From Blastococcus sp. TF02A-35 (lineage in GTDB: Bacteria; Actinomycetota; Actinomycetes; Mycobacteriales; Geodermatophilaceae), in NCBI RefSeq assembly GCF_004571075.1, contig NZ_SPQP01000014.1, positions 19,379 to 83,378 on the forward strand: 64,000 nt of DNA, given 5' to 3'. The notes below the pieces were generated by a model, which saw nothing but the letters and a program-made list of their open reading frames with translations, made no database searches and was not told the DNA's origin. Below are positions 6,182-14,813 of this stretch, piece after piece. Position 1 is the first letter of the stretch, and each line of letters starts with the position of its first letter. The translations under genes and the position numbers were made by a program.

Positions 6182-8650
6182 TCAGCGCGACACCGGCTGC
6201 GGGGCTCGGGGTGCCGCCGGTTCGGGAGCGGGTGCCTCCGGGGCCTCGGGCAGCCGCAGCCGCTTGAGCAGCAGCGCGTTGACCGCGACCAGGAACGACG
6301 AGCCGGACATCGACAGCGCAGCAATCTCGGGCCGCAGGATTAGCCCGAACGCGGGCTCGAAGACCCCGGCGGCGATGGGTAGCGCGATCGCGTTGTAGCC
6401 GATCGCCCACCCGAGGTTCTGCCGCATCTTCCGCAGGGTGCCGCGCCCGATCTGCAAGGCGATCGGCACGTCGAGCGGGTCGGACCGCATGAGCACGACG
6501 TCGGCGGTCTCGATCGCGACGTCGGTTCCCGCGCCGATGGCGATGCCGAGGTCGGCCTGTGCCAGCGCCGGGGCGTCGTTGACGCCGTCGCCGACCATGG
6601 CCACCCGCTTGCCGGACTGCTGCAACTCGGTGATCTTGGCGGCCTTGTCGCCGGGCAGGACCTCGGCGATGACGGTGTCGATGCCCAACTGGTCGGCGAT
6701 TCGCCGGGCGGTGGCGGTGTTGTCGCCGCTGAGCATGACGACCTCCACCCCGGCCTCGTGCAGCGCGGCCACGGCCGCGACCGAGGTCTCCCGTGCAGCG
6801 TCGGCCAGCGCAATCACCCCGACGGCGCGGCCATCCACCGCGACCAGCACCGCCGTCCGGCCGCTACCCGCCAACTCGTCCCGCCGGGCGCCCAGGGACC
6901 CGAGGTCGACGCCCTCATCGGCCATCAACTTCGCGTTGCCGACCAGCACCCGACGACCGTTCACTTCAGCGCTCGCTCCGTGGCCGGGCACGTTGCGGAA
7001 CCGCTCGGCGGCCAGGACAGGGACGCCACGCGCCTGCGCCTCGCGGACGACGGCCTGGGCAAGCGGGTGCTCGGACTCCCGCTCGACGGCGGCGGCGAGG
7101 ACGAGGAACTCGTCCTCGTTCATGCCCTCGACGACCACGTCGGTGACCTCCGGCTCGCCCTTGGTCAGGGTGCCGGTCTTGTCCATCACCACGGTGTCGA
7201 TCCGGGCGGCGGCCTCCAGCGCGGTGGCGTTCTTGAACAGCACGCCTCGCTGGGCGCCGAGGCCGGTGCCGACCATGATCGCCGTCGGGGTGGCCAGGCC
7301 GAGCGCGTCGGGGCAGGTGATAACCACGACGGTGATCGCGAACAGCATGGCCATGGCGAACGAGGCCCCGGCCAGCAGCCACACCGCCAGGGTCAGGCCG
7401 CCGCCGATCAGCGCTACCAGCACCAGCCAGAAGGCGGCGCGGTCTGCCAGCCGCTGGCCAGGCGCCTTGGAGTTCTGCGCCTGCTGGACCAGGGCGACGA
7501 TCTGTGCGAGTGCGGTGTCCGCGCCCACCTTCGTGGCGCGCACCCGCAGGGTGCCGGTGGTGTTGACCGAGGCGCCGATGACTTCCGAGCCGGTGGCCTT
7601 GTGTACCGGCAGGCTCTCGCCGGTGACCATGGACTCGTCGACCTCGGACCCGCCGTCCTCCACGACGCCGTCCACCGGAATCTTCGAGCCGGGCCGGATG
7701 AGCAGCAGGTCGCCGGTGACGACGTCGGCGGTGGGCACCTCGACCGGCTGGCCGTCGCGGATAACGACCGCCCGAGGTGGCGCCAACTCCAGCAGCGCCC
7801 GGATGGCGTCGTTCGCGCCGCCACGGGCGCGCATCTCGAACCAGTGGCCGAGCAGCACGAAGGCGGTCAGCACGGTGGCGGCCTCGTAGAAGACCTCACC
7901 GCCCCCGGTGAGCGTGATGATCAGGCTGTACAGCCAGCCCGCGCCGACCGCGACCGCGACCAGCACCATCATGTCCAGGGTGCGGGCGCGCAACGCGCGG
8001 TAGGCGCCGTCGAAGAAGATCCAGGCCGAGTAGAAGATCACCGGCAGCGACAGGATCAGCGAGAAGACGTCGTCGCGCAGCCCAAATGGGGCCGCCGCCT
8101 CGAAGCCGAGGACCTCTCGGCCGATCGGTGACCACAGCAGGATCGGGATCGACAGCAGCGCCGCGACCAGGAAGCGGTTGCGCATGTCGCGGGCCATGTC
8201 GTCCATCGACATCCCGGCGTGGTGACCGCCATGCCCCATCGCGTCCTGCGGCGTCATCCCCGCGTGCTCGCCATGCCCGGCGTGCTCGCCCTTGGGCTCT
8301 GCGGAGGCCGCCGTCATGGCCGCGTGGTCGTGCGGTGCCACCGCGCTCACGGCGGGACGGTGACTGTCGTGTGCCATCGCCTGGTCACGCGGCTCAGCGG
8401 CCGGGTCGCACACGTGCTGCGGAACCGACTGTCCGGCGCAGTGGTAACCGCAGTCGCGCACCCAGCCCGCCAACTCCGCCACCGATGTGCGCGACGGGTC
8501 GTAAGTGACCGTCGCCGTCTGGGACACCGGATTCGCCTCGACGCTCAGCACGCCGGGGCGCCTGCCCAGCACGCTCTCCGCCACGGCCTTCTCCGAGGCC
8601 CAGTGCACGCCGGAGACCTCCAGCACGGTGGTCTGATGCTGCGTTGGCAT
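6182..8650 (-). CDS. Heavy-metal (probably copper) P1B-type ATPase
   Basis: 822 aa. Exports cytosolic metal using ATP. N-terminal HMA-like fold (residues 7-75) with no G-M-T-C-x-x-C motif, a His/Met-rich linker ([17 protein letters not shown]), eight predicted membrane helices, V-T-G-E-S, phosphorylation site D-K-T-G-T-L near residue 489, S-E-H-P-L and G-D-G-V-N-D. The metal-binding helix reads [10 protein letters not shown] near residue 446, where C-P-C or C-P-H is the textbook form. ATG 8650 follows GAGGGAG; the longer upstream reading includes the operator region. Neighbours and a CsoR-like site indicate copper; the His-rich linker is CopB-like. Confidence 0.92.
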   Translation of the reverse strand: MPTQHQTTVLEVSGVHWASEKAVAESVLGRRPGVLSVEANPVSQTATVTYDPSRTSVAELAGWVRDCGYHCAGQSVPQHVCDPAAEPRDQAMAHDSHRPAVSAVAPHDHAAMTAASAEPKGEHAGHGEHAGMTPQDAMGHGGHHAGMSMDDMARDMRNRFLVAALLSIPILLWSPIGREVLGFEAAAPFGLRDDVFSLILSLPVIFYSAWIFFDGAYRALRARTLDMMVLVAVAVGAGWLYSLIITLTGGGEVFYEAATVLTAFVLLGHWFEMRARGGANDAIRALLELAPPRAVVIRDGQPVEVPTADVVTGDLLLIRPGSKIPVDGVVEDGGSEVDESMVTGESLPVHKATGSEVIGASVNTTGTLRVRATKVGADTALAQIVALVQQAQNSKAPGQRLADRAAFWLVLVALIGGGLTLAVWLLAGASFAMAMLFAITVVVITCPDALGLATPTAIMVGTGLGAQRGVLFKNATALEAAARIDTVVMDKTGTLTKGEPEVTDVVVEGMNEDEFLVLAAAVERESEHPLAQAVVREAQARGVPVLAAERFRNVPGHGASAEVNGRRVLVGNAKLMADEGVDLGSLGARRDELAGSGRTAVLVAVDGRAVGVIALADAARETSVAAVAALHEAGVEVVMLSGDNTATARRIADQLGIDTVIAEVLPGDKAAKITELQQSGKRVAMVGDGVNDAPALAQADLGIAIGAGTDVAIETADVVLMRSDPLDVPIALQIGRGTLRKMRQNLGWAIGYNAIALPIAAGVFEPAFGLILRPEIAALSMSGSSFLVAVNALLLKRLRLPEAPEAPAPEPAAPRAPQPVSR

Positions 8651-8695
8651 GACCCGCTCCCTCTCGTCGGTGGGCTGTGCCGCCTCCAAGGCTAG

Positions 8696-8710
8696 TACCC
8701 CCAGGGGGTA
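8696..8710. promoter_or_regulatory. CsoR-like copper operator
   Basis: TACCCCC-a-GGGGGTA, a perfect 7-1-7 palindrome 46 bases upstream of the ATPase start, matches the TACCC...GGGTA pattern of CsoR-type copper repressors. No csoR gene is in the element, so a host CsoR would be needed. Confidence 0.6.
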
Positions 8711-8885
8711 TTCCACCAGGCCGAAAGTTCTTCGGTCGAGGTCATCATCGGACCGGCACGCCAGCGGCAGGCGCTCTCTCAGCACGGCAGCGGGACGCGG
8801 TCCCGCAGAGCCCAAAGCGAGGAGCGAAGAGATCAAGCCGTGCTGCCCCGGCAGCCGACGGGCCAGAGATGCGCCAGCGCGGGGG

Positions 8886-9755
8886 TCAGCCCGCGTAGCG
8901 GGTGTTGAACGAGGTGCCGCCGTCGGTGCTCACGAGGATGGTCGCCGGAGACACCGCGACGTAGATGCTCTCGACACCGTCTCGGTTGTCGACGAGCAGT
9001 GCTTCGGGCTCCGCCTGGACCGACCCCTGCTCGGCCCAGGTCGTTCCGCCGTCGGTCGACTCGTGAACGGCGCCGTCCGGCGTGACTCCGTAGAGCGACG
9101 AGGTGGCGGGCCAGGCCAGCACGGTGACGCCGGGAGCAGCCGGGACGGCCGTCCAGGTCCGACCGCCGTCGCCGCTGCGCAGCAGGCCCTGCTCGGTGGT
9201 CGCCAGAAGCACCTCGGGGTCCTCGGGGTGTACGGCCAGGTCGCGCAGGTTCAGGGTGCTGCGGGTGTCCCAGGTCCGCCCCTCATCGGCGGAGACGAGC
9301 AGGCGGCCGGTCGTGGCGTCCCAGCCGTAGATGCGCCCGTGTGCCACGCGGAGGGCGTGGAAGTCGACCTCACCGCCGAGGGAGACGATGTCCCACGTCT
9401 CTCCGGCGTCACTGCTGCGGATCAGGCCCAGGTGTGTCGGCAGGTCCTGCTCCTGGAGGTCCGGATGACCCGAGCCGACGAAGGTGTTCGGCCCGGCCAC
9501 GGTGAACCCCATGGTGTCCTGGTAGCGGTCCGCGACCCGTTCCGCGTCGCCGTCTTCGGGCACTCGGAAGAGGCCGAAGTGGGTGGCCGCATAGAGCAAG
9601 CCGTCAGCGGGATCTACGCCGAGCCCGTGCACATGCTCCATCCCGACGTCCACTGCGGACCGAGGCGCGGGGGTGTCCGAACGTTCGGTCGTACAGGCGG
9701 TCAGCGACAGCGTCAGTCCGCCTGCAAGGGCGAGAGCGGCGCACCGGCGGAGCAA
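8886..9755 (-). CDS. Beta-propeller (BNR/sialidase-like) lipoprotein
   Basis: 289 aa from TTG 9755, with GGGAG six bases upstream. Signal peptide and lipobox L-S-L-T-A-C. The rest is a propeller with repeated Asp-box motifs: [40 protein letters not shown]. Matches the F510_1955-type 'glycosylhydrolase' lipoproteins; no enzymatic activity can be claimed from sequence. Exposed on the cell surface, upstream of the copper ATPase; metal-related role is inferred from context only. Confidence 0.82.
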   Translation of the reverse strand: MLRRCAALALAGGLTLSLTACTTERSDTPAPRSAVDVGMEHVHGLGVDPADGLLYAATHFGLFRVPEDGDAERVADRYQDTMGFTVAGPNTFVGSGHPDLQEQDLPTHLGLIRSSDAGETWDIVSLGGEVDFHALRVAHGRIYGWDATTGRLLVSADEGRTWDTRSTLNLRDLAVHPEDPEVLLATTEQGLLRSGDGGRTWTAVPAAPGVTVLAWPATSSLYGVTPDGAVHESTDGGTTWAEQGSVQAEPEALLVDNRDGVESIYVAVSPATILVSTDGGTSFNTRYAG

Positions 9756-9855
9756 GGAGGTCTCCCGTCAAGTCAGGGGGTGCGTCGGGCGTGACGCCGC
9801 CCGAGCCTACGAGGCTGCCCTGAGGTCAATCCGTGGCGTCGCAGGGGGCATCCGA

Positions 9856-10479
9856 TCAGACGATGCGGGCCTGGGCCGAGTTCGAGGAGTCGCGGCCGAC
9901 GCCGGGCACGAACCGGCCGGTCCGCGCGGCATACGCGACATACGCGCCACCGTGCACCCGGTGCAGATAGGGCTCCTCGACGGCGCGGACCTGCAACTCC
10001 ACAGCGGCGATCAGCGCGGCGAGCGCGGCAGCGCTGACCCAGGTCGGCACCAGCAGCAGCATGCCGAACTGGGCGAGCGCCATCGCGGTGAAGATTGGGT
10101 TGCGGACGTAGCCGAAGACCCCGGTAGTGACCAGGTCGGTCCGCTCGGCCTCATCGACGCCGATCCGCCAGGACGCACCCATCCCGGTCTGTCCGGCCAG
10201 CGTGGCGGCGAACCCGGCTAGCGCCAGGACTAGCCCGACGGCGGCGACGACGGGGTGCGGGTCGGCGGGCACGGTGCCGGTCACGGCCAGCAGCGGACCG
10301 GCCAAGCCGAGCACGATCGCGGCGATGAACAGCACGCCGCCCCACCAGCCCGCCTCGGCCGGGGTGCCGGAGATGCCCCGGAAGCCAGTGCTGCCGGTGC
10401 GGCGGTGCTGGACCCACGACCGGACACCGAACAGCACCACGAGCGCGACGACGTACAGGACGAGTGCGACGGTGCTCAT
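9856..10479 (-). CDS. Isoprenylcysteine carboxyl methyltransferase-family membrane protein
   Basis: 207 aa with about five membrane helices and the ICMT/PEMT-type C-terminal motif G-V-F-G-Y-V-R-N-P-I-F-T-A-M, followed by E-E-P-Y-L-H-R-V-H-G. Family members use S-adenosylmethionine to methylate a membrane-associated substrate; the bacterial substrate here is unknown. ATG 10479 overlaps the stop of the CDF gene (ATGA), so it is the third gene of a coupled cmtR-CDF-ICMT operon. Confidence 0.82.
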   Translation of the reverse strand: MSTVALVLYVVALVVLFGVRSWVQHRRTGSTGFRGISGTPAEAGWWGGVLFIAAIVLGLAGPLLAVTGTVPADPHPVVAAVGLVLALAGFAATLAGQTGMGASWRIGVDEAERTDLVTTGVFGYVRNPIFTAMALAQFGMLLLVPTWVSAAALAALIAAVELQVRAVEEPYLHRVHGGAYVAYAARTGRFVPGVGRDSSNSAQARIV

Positions 10480-11252
10480 CGGGTCCGCTCTCTTGTGGTG
10501 ATCTGGAGGAGGTTCTGCGGATCGGCGACGGCGGCGGGTGTGCAACAGCCGTCGGTGCAGCCGTCCGCGCAAGCGCAGCCGCCGGTGGAGCCCTCGCTGC
10601 TGGAGTCCGCGCCGGGGCGGCCGGGGGCGCAGCAGCCCTCGCCCTGCCATGCCTCGATGCCCTCGCGCACGGCGACGGCGGCGATGATCAGCCCGGCGAT
10701 CGGGTCGGCCCAGCCCCAGCCCAGCGTCGCGTTGAGCACCAGCCCGACGAGCAGTACGGCCGACAGGTACGTGCACAGCAGCGTCTGGGCGGAGTCGGCG
10801 ACGACCGCGTGCGAGCCGAGCGCGCGGCCGGTGCGGCGCTGCGCCCAGGACAGGAACGGCATGATGATCAGCGAGGCGATTGCGAGGCCGATGCCGACCG
10901 GCGACGCTTCGGGCTCGCCGCCGAAGAACAGCGCACGAACCGACTCGAAGGTCACGTACGCGGCCAGCGCGAAGAACGAGAACGCCATCAGCCGCAGCGC
11001 CTGCCGCTCGCGGGACTCGGGCAGCCGGTGACGGAACTGCCACAGGATGATCAGCCCGCTGGAGACCTCGACGACCGAGTCCAGGCCGAAGCCGATGAGC
11101 GCGACCGATCCGGCGGCGATGCCCGCCGCGACCGCGATGATCGCCTCGAAGACGTTGTAGGTGACCGATGCCCCGGCCAGCAGTTGCGCACGGCGCCCGA
11201 GCCGGGTGCGCTCGGCGGCGGTCAGCGTCGGGTGCTCGTGGGTGACGGTCAC
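10476..11252 (-). CDS. CDF-family cation efflux transporter with Cys-rich tail
   Basis: 258 aa from GTG 11252, which overlaps the regulator stop (GTGA). Six-helix cation diffusion facilitator core with G-F-G-L-D-S-V-V-E-V in helix 2 and S-H-A-V-V-A-D-S-A-Q-T in helix 5, both carrying the Asp metal ligands. It lacks the long cytoplasmic CDF domain; instead the tail has many Cys (G-E-G-C-C-A-P-G; G-C-A-C-A-D-G-C-T-D-G-C-C) able to bind soft metal. With CmtR as its regulator, cadmium or lead efflux is the best guess; zinc is also possible. Confidence 0.88.
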   Translation of the reverse strand: MTVTHEHPTLTAAERTRLGRRAQLLAGASVTYNVFEAIIAVAAGIAAGSVALIGFGLDSVVEVSSGLIILWQFRHRLPESRERQALRLMAFSFFALAAYVTFESVRALFFGGEPEASPVGIGLAIASLIIMPFLSWAQRRTGRALGSHAVVADSAQTLLCTYLSAVLLVGLVLNATLGWGWADPIAGLIIAAVAVREGIEAWQGEGCCAPGRPGADSSSEGSTGGCACADGCTDGCCTPAAVADPQNLLQITTRERTR

Positions 11253-11623
11253 CGGGCCGCTTCCTCTCCGTAGGTCGGGCACAACGCGACGGCATCGCCG
11301 GTCGCGGCCAGCAGGCGTTCGGCCGCAGACAGCACGTCAAGCAGGGTCGCGGTGTGGTTCAGCGACCACATCGACGCACGGCCCTGCGGGCGGGAGGTCA
11401 CCAGGCCGCAGTCCCGCAGGCACGCGAGGTGCGCCGAGACGGTGGACTGGGCCAGCCCTAGGTGGGTGGTCAGGTCGACGACCTTGTGCTCGCCCAGGGT
11501 GAGGTGACGCAGGATCGCGAGCCGCGCCGGGTCGCCGAGGCTGCGGAACATGCATGCCGCAGCGGATAGGGCTGTGGTCTCGTTGACCGCAGTCTCAGTG
11601 CTAGCGCTTAGATCCGCTTTCAT
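11249..11623 (-). CDS. cmtR: CmtR-type Cd(II)/Pb(II) sensor repressor
   Basis: 124 aa from ATG 11623 (an in-frame GTG is at 11629). ArsR-fold winged helix with S-T-V-S-A-H-L-A-C-L-R-D-C-G-L-V and a C-terminal A-V-A-L-C-P-T-Y-G. These three cysteines match the Cys57/Cys61/Cys102 ligand set known for Mycobacterium tuberculosis CmtR. It begins a three-gene operon and should repress it until metal binds. The upstream region contains CATCG...CGATG (11621-11638) overlapping the start, a possible half of the operator. Confidence 0.88.
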   Translation of the reverse strand: MKADLSASTETAVNETTALSAAACMFRSLGDPARLAILRHLTLGEHKVVDLTTHLGLAQSTVSAHLACLRDCGLVTSRPQGRASMWSLNHTATLLDVLSAAERLLAATGDAVALCPTYGEEAAR

Positions 11624-11793
11624 CGACACGCGGCGATGATAGCGACCGTGCTGGATGGAGATGCAAGATGTCAGTCTGAACAGGTAGGCATCGGTGACCC
11701 GATCGGGTGGCCCTACGCCTGTAGATGTGGACGCCTAGTGCCGACGTCCATGATGTGACTTCGCAGGTCAAGCGGACGGGAGGGAGGGTCTCG

Positions 11794-12903
11794 ATGGTCG
11801 ACCGCAAGCGCGAGGCGGAGATGACCCGCTTCGACTCCTTGCTCTGGCAGTTCGCTGACCTGGGGCAAGACCTCGGCTCCCTCACCGACTCGGTCAGCCG
11901 CGCGTCCGGTTCACCGACCGAGGCGATCGCCGTCGAGACGGTGATCGCTGGCGAGGAGAACCCAATCGCAGTGATCTCGGAGGTTGTCGAGGGCGACCTG
12001 CTGACGGTCGGATTGGTGTCGCTGCTTCGGGTCGTCGATGAGCGCGGTCCGTTCGTGCTCGGCGCGTGGCCGACCGCGCACGAAGGCGTGTTCCACCTCG
12101 TGGGTAGCGTCCCCACGACCGATCCTCGCTGGCAGAGGGTCGAGCGGTGGGTCGCCAACGTCGCTCCCGAGGTCGTCCCGGTCTTCCTCGACCACGATGA
12201 CTTCACCGACATCGGCACAGCCCTCTCGGAGTTCGGTGAGGTAGAGGTCAGCCGACTGACCGCCCGCAAGCGCTCCGACCAGTCCTCGCTGAACCGTGGC
12301 TGGGCTGCCCGCTCGGGCTCCCTGCGCCCGTCGCACCATGAGGCCATCGGCAATGCCGAGGCCGAGGGTGCATCGGTGCGCACCCTGACGCTGCACATCG
12401 CCGACCGGATCAGCCTGCACCTGCGTCGGCGCGCTGGTGCCACCTTCTATACCGGCGACTTCGTCCTGTTCGACCGCATCGTCCTCGGCCGTCTGGCCAC
12501 TGCGGCGAACCGGCGTCGCGCCCTCATGGCCGGACGCCAGCGCCAGATCGACGCCCCACCTCCGGAGCCGATCACCATCCGACTGCCAGGACCAATCCTG
12601 GTCGACGCGGAGGCCACGGGAGAGGTCCTCGCTGAACTTGAGCGGCAGCGCGGCATCGCGATCGCGGTCCTGCACCGCAACCCTTACCTGCACGTCGTAG
12701 TTACCGACTACTCGGACGGCTCCAACTTCGACGTCTTCGTGACCACCCCGGACGCCATCGAGGTACACCCCGGCTTCCGATCCAGTCTCGGCGCGCTCAC
12801 CCGCCTCGCGCAGAGCCTCGGCGACCGCTTCGAAGCCCTAGAGATCACCGAAGCGGCACCGCCGGAGCCCGTGTCGCTCGACGACCTGGTCGCGCCGTTC
12901 TGA
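11794..12903 (+). CDS. Unknown protein, first gene of a two-gene module
   Basis: 369 aa. ATG 11794 follows a strong GGAGGGAGGG. Not recognised. No membrane segment or signal peptide. The N-terminal half is acidic and beta-rich (A-V-I-S-E-V-V-E-G-D-L-L-T-V-G-L), then an Arg-rich middle (L-H-L-R-R-R-A-G; A-A-N-R-R-R-A-L-M-A-G-R-Q-R-Q) and a C-terminal mixed domain (H-V-V-V-T-D-Y-S-D-G-S-N-F-D-V-F-V). One base separates its stop from the nuclease-like gene downstream, so the products probably work together. An inverted repeat TGGACG-N11-CGTCCA at 11728-11750 lies upstream. Confidence 0.75.
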   Translation: MVDRKREAEMTRFDSLLWQFADLGQDLGSLTDSVSRASGSPTEAIAVETVIAGEENPIAVISEVVEGDLLTVGLVSLLRVVDERGPFVLGAWPTAHEGVFHLVGSVPTTDPRWQRVERWVANVAPEVVPVFLDHDDFTDIGTALSEFGEVEVSRLTARKRSDQSSLNRGWAARSGSLRPSHHEAIGNAEAEGASVRTLTLHIADRISLHLRRRAGATFYTGDFVLFDRIVLGRLATAANRRRALMAGRQRQIDAPPPEPITIRLPGPILVDAEATGEVLAELERQRGIAIAVLHRNPYLHVVVTDYSDGSNFDVFVTTPDAIEVHPGFRSSLGALTRLAQSLGDRFEALEITEAAPPEPVSLDDLVAPF

Positions 12904-12904
12904 C

Positions 12905-13918
12905 GTGACTACGTCCTCACCGCCCGGTGCCGCCGAACAGGCGCTGCTGACCGAGTACGAGACGTACGACCAGCACGTCGACGTGGTCTCAGCGTTGGAG
13001 TGGCTGTTCACCGACCCCGCCGTGAAGGGCATGCCCGCCACGGTCAGCCACTTCGAGCGGTTCCCCCGCATTCCGGTCGCAGGCAAGCGAGACCCCCTGA
13101 CGCCGGACTTCACGGTGCTCTTCAGCGACGGCAGTGCCGTCATCGGCGAGATTGCCAAGTTGGCGCTGCACGAGAACAGCCTGGACAAGGTCTGCGCCCA
13201 GATCGGCGGCTACGCCGTCCTCGACCGCGTTCCAGATGGACGTGGTGGGCTGGCTGCGGTGTCCCACCTCGACGTGATGCTGCTCGTGGAGGCCCAGGTC
13301 GGTCTCCCCGCGATCCGCCGCGTGATCAAGGAGCGCTACCTCGACCCCGAGCATCCCTACAAGCCGCCCCGGCCTCCCTGTATCGCCCAGTTCTTCCGCA
13401 CCGAGTCGGTGTACACGCTCCAGCGACTGCCCGACCCGGACAACGGCGTCCTCTACAGCGGCCAGCGAGAGCCGCACATCGGTGCCCGCCTCGACGAGGG
13501 GCTCAACATCAAGGCCAGCCACTTCGTCGCCACCAAGGCGCACCGTGCCTTCATCAACGATCCGATCAAGCCGCTCTACCTGGCCACCCACCTGTGGACT
13601 CGCACCTGGCCCACCCAGTTCGGCGGCGGGCGGGAGGACATCACCGTCGAAGAGAAGGCCACCACCACACTCCTTCAGAAGCAGTACGGCGTCGGCGGGA
13701 TCACCGTGGTCCGCCGAGCCCTCGAACTACTGGAACGAGCCGGACTTGCCGCCAACCAGGGGGACGGCACGTGGATCGTCTCCCGCAAACTGCTCGGCCG
13801 ATCTGGCGAACGAGACGTGCACAAGATCATCGCGCGACGGGCGACGACCAAGCCGACTCGCCTAGTCCCACGCCGACCGGCGCCCAAGTCGGCCGCCTCG
13901 CAGGACACGCTGTTCTGA
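12905..13918 (+). CDS. PD-(D/E)XK-like nuclease with C-terminal winged helix
   Basis: 337 aa from GTG 12905, one base after the preceding stop. Residues 60-105 look like a PD-(D/E)XK core: T-P-D-F-T-V (Asp68), then G-E-I-A-K (Glu82, Lys85), then Q-I-G-G-Y (Gln99), matching the D...ExK...Q pattern except that two residues, not one, separate Glu and Lys. Residues about 236-290 resemble a winged helix (I-T-V-V-R-R-A-L-E-L-L-E-R-A-G-L). The tail is Arg/Pro-rich. Position beside the recombinases of a mobile element suggests a defence or element-maintenance function; this is inference. Confidence 0.65.
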   Translation: MTTSSPPGAAEQALLTEYETYDQHVDVVSALEWLFTDPAVKGMPATVSHFERFPRIPVAGKRDPLTPDFTVLFSDGSAVIGEIAKLALHENSLDKVCAQIGGYAVLDRVPDGRGGLAAVSHLDVMLLVEAQVGLPAIRRVIKERYLDPEHPYKPPRPPCIAQFFRTESVYTLQRLPDPDNGVLYSGQREPHIGARLDEGLNIKASHFVATKAHRAFINDPIKPLYLATHLWTRTWPTQFGGGREDITVEEKATTTLLQKQYGVGGITVVRRALELLERAGLAANQGDGTWIVSRKLLGRSGERDVHKIIARRATTKPTRLVPRRPAPKSAASQDTLF

Positions 13919-13977
13919 CGAACGCGGCCCCGCACACGCTCTGGCCATGGGCCTCGCGGATGCGGCGCGCGGGCTAG

Positions 13978-14502
13978 TCAGTCCACGATCACCGGACGCC
14001 CCGCTACACGAAGCGGAGCGCTGACTCCGGCCAGACGTCGCGGCCCGGACTCCAACTCATCGATCCGGTCCTGCGCGGCAGCCAGCCGTTCCTCCAGCAC
14101 CTCGGCCCGCTGCGCCGCCGTAGCCCAGTTCCGTTCTGCCTTGTCGAATGCGGCCACCGCTACGGCGAGGTTCTCCACGTACTGGTCGTTCAACGCCTCC
14201 AGGCGGGCGACGTCCTCGGTTCGTTGGCGCAGCCGCTGCTCCAGGGCGCCGATCCGTTCACGCAGCCGGAGGACGTAGGCGGGCTCCTCCTGCTCCCCGG
14301 ATTCTGCGACGCGCCGGTAGAACAAGTCCTTGAGGTCGGTGTGCTTCTGCGTGAGGCAGTGCCGCTTGACACCCGCCTCCTCGGCGAGGTCCTTGACCGT
14401 CAGTTTCCGAGTGGTCTGCCCGTTGAGCAGTCGGTCCATGGCTAACAAGATGGCTTGCCGCTCCTGCTCGTCGGACGTCCTCGCCGAACCAGAGGTGGTC
14501 AT
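13978..14502 (-). CDS. TnpC-like HTH/coiled-coil accessory protein (DUF6262-like)
   Basis: 174 aa. An N-terminal HTH-like segment (L-T-V-K-D-L-A-E-E-A-G-V-K-R-H-C-L) is followed by a long coiled coil (about residues 78-155; R-E-R-I-G-A-L-E-Q-R-L-R-Q-R, L-E-E-R-L-A-A-A-Q-D-R-I-D-E-L-E). This is the layout of TnpC of Tn554 and of DUF6262 proteins next to integrase trios. It overlaps the zinc-finger gene by ATGA and ends the recombinase operon. Expected role: DNA-binding helper in integration or excision. Confidence 0.75.
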   Translation of the reverse strand: MTTSGSARTSDEQERQAILLAMDRLLNGQTTRKLTVKDLAEEAGVKRHCLTQKHTDLKDLFYRRVAESGEQEEPAYVLRLRERIGALEQRLRQRTEDVARLEALNDQYVENLAVAVAAFDKAERNWATAAQRAEVLEERLAAAQDRIDELESGPRRLAGVSAPLRVAGRPVIVD

Positions 14503-14813
14503 CCGGAGGTCCCACTCCCTCGCTCACTCGGGGCGGCGCCCGCGGCAACCCGATCAGATCGTGACGGCGTGAGGTCACGCTTTTCGGCCGCCGTGGCGAA
14601 TCGGGCACTCACCCGGAACCGTGCGAGCAGCCGCTCCACCTGCACTACCGACAGGCCCACCTCCCGCATCAGGTCACGGCGCAGCCGGACCTGACGGTTG
14701 AACGCCTGGCGGCAGGCGTCGCCGCAGAACCGGCGTGCGCGACCCGGACGACGCTCAGCGTGCAGCAACTCGGCGCCACAGTGTTCACACCAGCCGGGCA
14801 GGTCCGCCGCCAT
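14499..14813 (-). CDS. Small zinc-finger protein in the recombinase operon
   Basis: 104 aa. Begins with a four-Cys zinc-ribbon-like motif: W-C-E-H-C near residue 8, then F-C-G-D-A-C near 29, followed by basic helices (F-N-R-Q-V-R-L-R-R-D-L-M-R-E-V). No named family recognised. ATGA overlaps with both neighbours show it is translated with the recombinases, so a structural or DNA-binding role in recombination is likely. Confidence 0.75.
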   Translation of the reverse strand: MAADLPGWCEHCGAELLHAERRPGRARRFCGDACRQAFNRQVRLRRDLMREVGLSVVQVERLLARFRVSARFATAAEKRDLTPSRSDRVAAGAAPSERGSGTSG

